NCBI GenBank assembly: GCA_023299965.1
Contig: JALZVN010000051.1
Location: 1 to 7,245, forward strand
Direction of reading: 5' to 3'
DNA from: Saprospiraceae bacterium
Lineage (GTDB): Bacteria > Bacteroidota > Bacteroidia > Chitinophagales > Saprospiraceae
DNA length: 7,245 bases
The notes under the pieces were generated by a model. The model had not been told where the DNA came from and ran no database searches. It saw nothing but the letters and a program-made list of their open reading frames with translations. Position numbers and translations under genes: made by a program. This document shows, piece after piece, positions 5,733 through 7,245 of this stretch. Numbering within the stretch: the first letter of the stretch is position 1; each line of letters begins with the position of its first letter.

Positions 5733-7097
5733 ATGAAAAGATTGATAACTACTCTAAAAAACATTTGGAGTATCGACGAATTGAAGGGTAGAATACTATT
5801 TACTATTGCTATGTTAGCAATTTACAGAATAGGTTCTTTTATTATACTTCCTGGAGTAAACCGTGGTGCTTTAGAAAATAGTATCTCAAATTCTCCAGAT
5901 AGTTTATTAGGTATTATTAACATGTTCTCAGGAGGTGCATTCAAGAATGCATCTTTATTCGCATTAGGGATTATGCCTTATATCACAGCTTCTATCATAA
6001 TCCAATTGTTAGGTTTCGCAGTTCCTTACTTTCAAAGGCTCCAACAAAAAGAAGGAGAATCAGGTAGGAAAAAAATTACACAGATTACAAGAATGCTTAC
6101 GGTGTTTATATGTCTTGTTCAGGGTACAGGGTACCTAAGCATGATTACGCAGACACCAAATGCTATAAATGCAAACGTCCCTACATCCATATTTTGGTTA
6201 GCTAATATTATCGTACTATGTGCAGGAACTATATTTGCAATGTGGTTAGGCGAAAAAATTACGGACAAAGGTATAGGAAACGGAGTTTCCTTATTAATTA
6301 CGATTGGTATCATAGCAACTTTGCCAGCTGCATTTATTGGTGAAATGACTAAGCAGTCAAATCCATTTATGTTTCTAATCATATTAGCTGCGCTATTTGC
6401 TGTAACCTTAGCCACTGTATTGATAGTTCAAGGTGTAAGAAAGATACCTATTCAATTTGCAAAAAGGATTGTAGGTAGAAGTAATACAGAAATGCCAGTT
6501 GCAGGTAATAGAGACTATATACCGGTTAAGGTTAACGCTGCAGGTGTAATGCCTATCATCTTTGCTCAGGCACTAATGTTTTTACCTGGCACAATTGCTA
6601 CTTATTTTTCAGCTGATGGAGCTGCTCCAGCAGCAGGAAGTGTAGCATCTATATTTAATGACATAACTTCTGGTCCTTACAATATTGTTTACTTCTTGCT
6701 TGTAGTAGTATTTACATACGTTTATACAGCACTTTTAGTAAATCCTCAGCAATATGCTGAATATCTCAAAAGACAGAATGCTTTTATTCCTGGTATCAAG
6801 CCTGGTAAGAGTACAGCTGATTTTATTGATAATGTAACTACTAGAATTACACTTCCAGGTTCAATATTTCTTGGACTGATATCTATACTACCAGCGATTA
6901 TTAATAAGTTATTTGGAGTGAATCTCTCTTTGGCTTTGTTCTTCGGTGGGACTTCTCTACTAATCTTAGTAGCTGTGGTACTTGATACTCTTCAGCAAAT
7001 AGAAAGTTATCTATTGATGAGAAAGTATGATGGTCTAGTGAAATCAGGAAAACTTCAAGGTAGAAGCCGTATGCAGGGTATTGGAGCTGGCATGTAA
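5733..7097 (+). CDS. secY: Preprotein translocase channel subunit SecY
   Basis: SecY is the pore subunit of the SecYEG translocon in the inner membrane, moving unfolded proteins across it with SecA and inserting membrane proteins with the ribosome. The 454-residue product has about ten hydrophobic segments: roughly 20-40, 72-98, 119-138, 152-172, 181-202, 212-233, 270-292, 316-336, 373-393 and 397-419. The plug region follows the first segment, with GIINMFSGGAFKNASLFALG at 60-79; GIMPYITASIIIQLL at 79-93 is the classic first SecY signature, and the second lies around WLGEKITDKGIGNGVSLLI (171-189). The cytosolic loop before the ninth segment reads PGIKPG (353-358), where E. coli has PGIRPG. 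The C-terminal tail has YLLMRKYDGLVKSGKLQGR. The start lies 9 nt after rplO; the stop is a tandem TAATAA. The ribosomal-operon setting matches the housekeeping secY. Confidence 0.98.
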   Translation: MKRLITTLKNIWSIDELKGRILFTIAMLAIYRIGSFIILPGVNRGALENSISNSPDSLLGIINMFSGGAFKNASLFALGIMPYITASIIIQLLGFAVPYFQRLQQKEGESGRKKITQITRMLTVFICLVQGTGYLSMITQTPNAINANVPTSIFWLANIIVLCAGTIFAMWLGEKITDKGIGNGVSLLITIGIIATLPAAFIGEMTKQSNPFMFLIILAALFAVTLATVLIVQGVRKIPIQFAKRIVGRSNTEMPVAGNRDYIPVKVNAAGVMPIIFAQALMFLPGTIATYFSADGAAPAAGSVASIFNDITSGPYNIVYFLLVVVFTYVYTALLVNPQQYAEYLKRQNAFIPGIKPGKSTADFIDNVTTRITLPGSIFLGLISILPAIINKLFGVNLSLALFFGGTSLLILVAVVLDTLQQIESYLLMRKYDGLVKSGKLQGRSRMQGIGAGM

Positions 7098-7171
7098 TAA
7101 CGTACACTATTTCAACTTTCAGTCACTTTTTTGGGTTGTATATTAGTTAGCTAATTTATAGATAAATAATA
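7098..7171 (+). promoter_or_regulatory. secY–map gap with imperfect inverted repeat and weak promoter-like motif
   Basis: This 74-nt gap is the second longest in the window. It contains an imperfect inverted repeat at 7139-7160: TATA plus TTAG, a TTAG loop, then CTAA, two unpaired T, and TATA. TTTG at 7130-7133, 18 nt upstream of TAATTTAT at 7152-7159, loosely resembles the Bacteroidota promoter pattern (TTTG and TAnnTTTG), but the last two positions of the second box do not match. In such AT-rich DNA both could be chance. No GC-rich stem followed by a T-run is present after secY, so I see no good terminator and read-through into map is likely. Confidence 0.25.
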
Positions 7172-7245
7172 ATGGTATACTACAAAACAGAAGAAGAAGT
7201 TGAATTAATCAAACAAAGTTGTTTGTTGGTATGTAAAGCACTTGC
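7172..7245 (+). CDS. map: Type I methionine aminopeptidase, N-terminal fragment (3' end outside window)
   Basis: Only 24 complete codons and two bases of the next are in the window. The translation starts MVYYKTEEEVELIKQSCLLV and continues CKAL. The pattern of an initial strand, K-T-x-E-E-(I/V)-E-L-I and a helix of the type S-x-L-V-x-K-x-L is the standard opening of methionine aminopeptidases, which remove the initiator Met from nascent proteins. None of the metal-binding residues falls within the visible part, so the call rests on the N-terminal motif and on the common secY–map order. In Bacteroidota map typically follows secY directly, with infA after it; in many Firmicutes adk lies in between. 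The ATG follows GATAAATAATA, with no Shine-Dalgarno. Confidence 0.85.
   Translation, partial: MVYYKTEEEVELIKQSCLLVCKAL

Noticed and set aside
6119..6415. Open frame of 98 codons on the minus strand opposite secY
   Set aside because: It is antisense to SecY membrane segments, whose composition readily gives long hydrophobic shadow frames; no start context or family match.

Overview
This window is a stretch of the bacterial S10–spc–alpha ribosomal protein gene cluster, entirely on the + strand. It holds the 3' part of rpsC, then complete rplP, rpmC, rpsQ, rplN, rplX, rplE, rpsN, rpsH, rplF, rplR, rpsE, rpmD, rplO and secY, and the first 25 codons (the last incomplete) of a methionine aminopeptidase gene (map). 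All assignments rest on recognisable family motifs and on the near-universal gene order.

The source looks like a member of the Bacteroidota, perhaps Cytophagales-like, though that finer placement is a guess. Supporting signs are: AT-rich DNA with AGA-rich arginine usage; no Shine-Dalgarno sequence before any start codon, only A/T-rich leaders; an S3 protein ending in an Arg/Gly/Asn-rich tail; a zinc-less 89-residue S14; and map directly after secY with no adk between them.

Layout: positions 1-1555 are the end of the S10 operon (rpsC, rplP, rpmC, rpsQ). Positions 1590-7097 are the spc operon (rplN to secY). Positions 7172-7245 begin map. Gaps between genes are -1 to 34 nt except two: 76 nt between rpsC and rplP, and 74 nt between secY and map. 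With no clear terminator elsewhere, the genes probably form one long co-transcribed unit. Together they supply small-subunit proteins (S3, S17, S14, S8, S5), large-subunit proteins (L16, L29, L14, L24, L5, L6, L18, L30, L15), the core of the Sec translocon, and the enzyme that removes the initiator Met from new proteins.

No novel gene system is visible; the coding content is ordinary housekeeping. The most interesting non-coding signal is the rpsC–rplP gap, almost filled by a long imperfect hairpin with a T-run in its 3' arm and an alternative smaller hairpin competing for the same strand, which resembles an attenuator or autoregulatory element. No tRNA, rRNA, CRISPR array, mobile element or pseudogene was seen.
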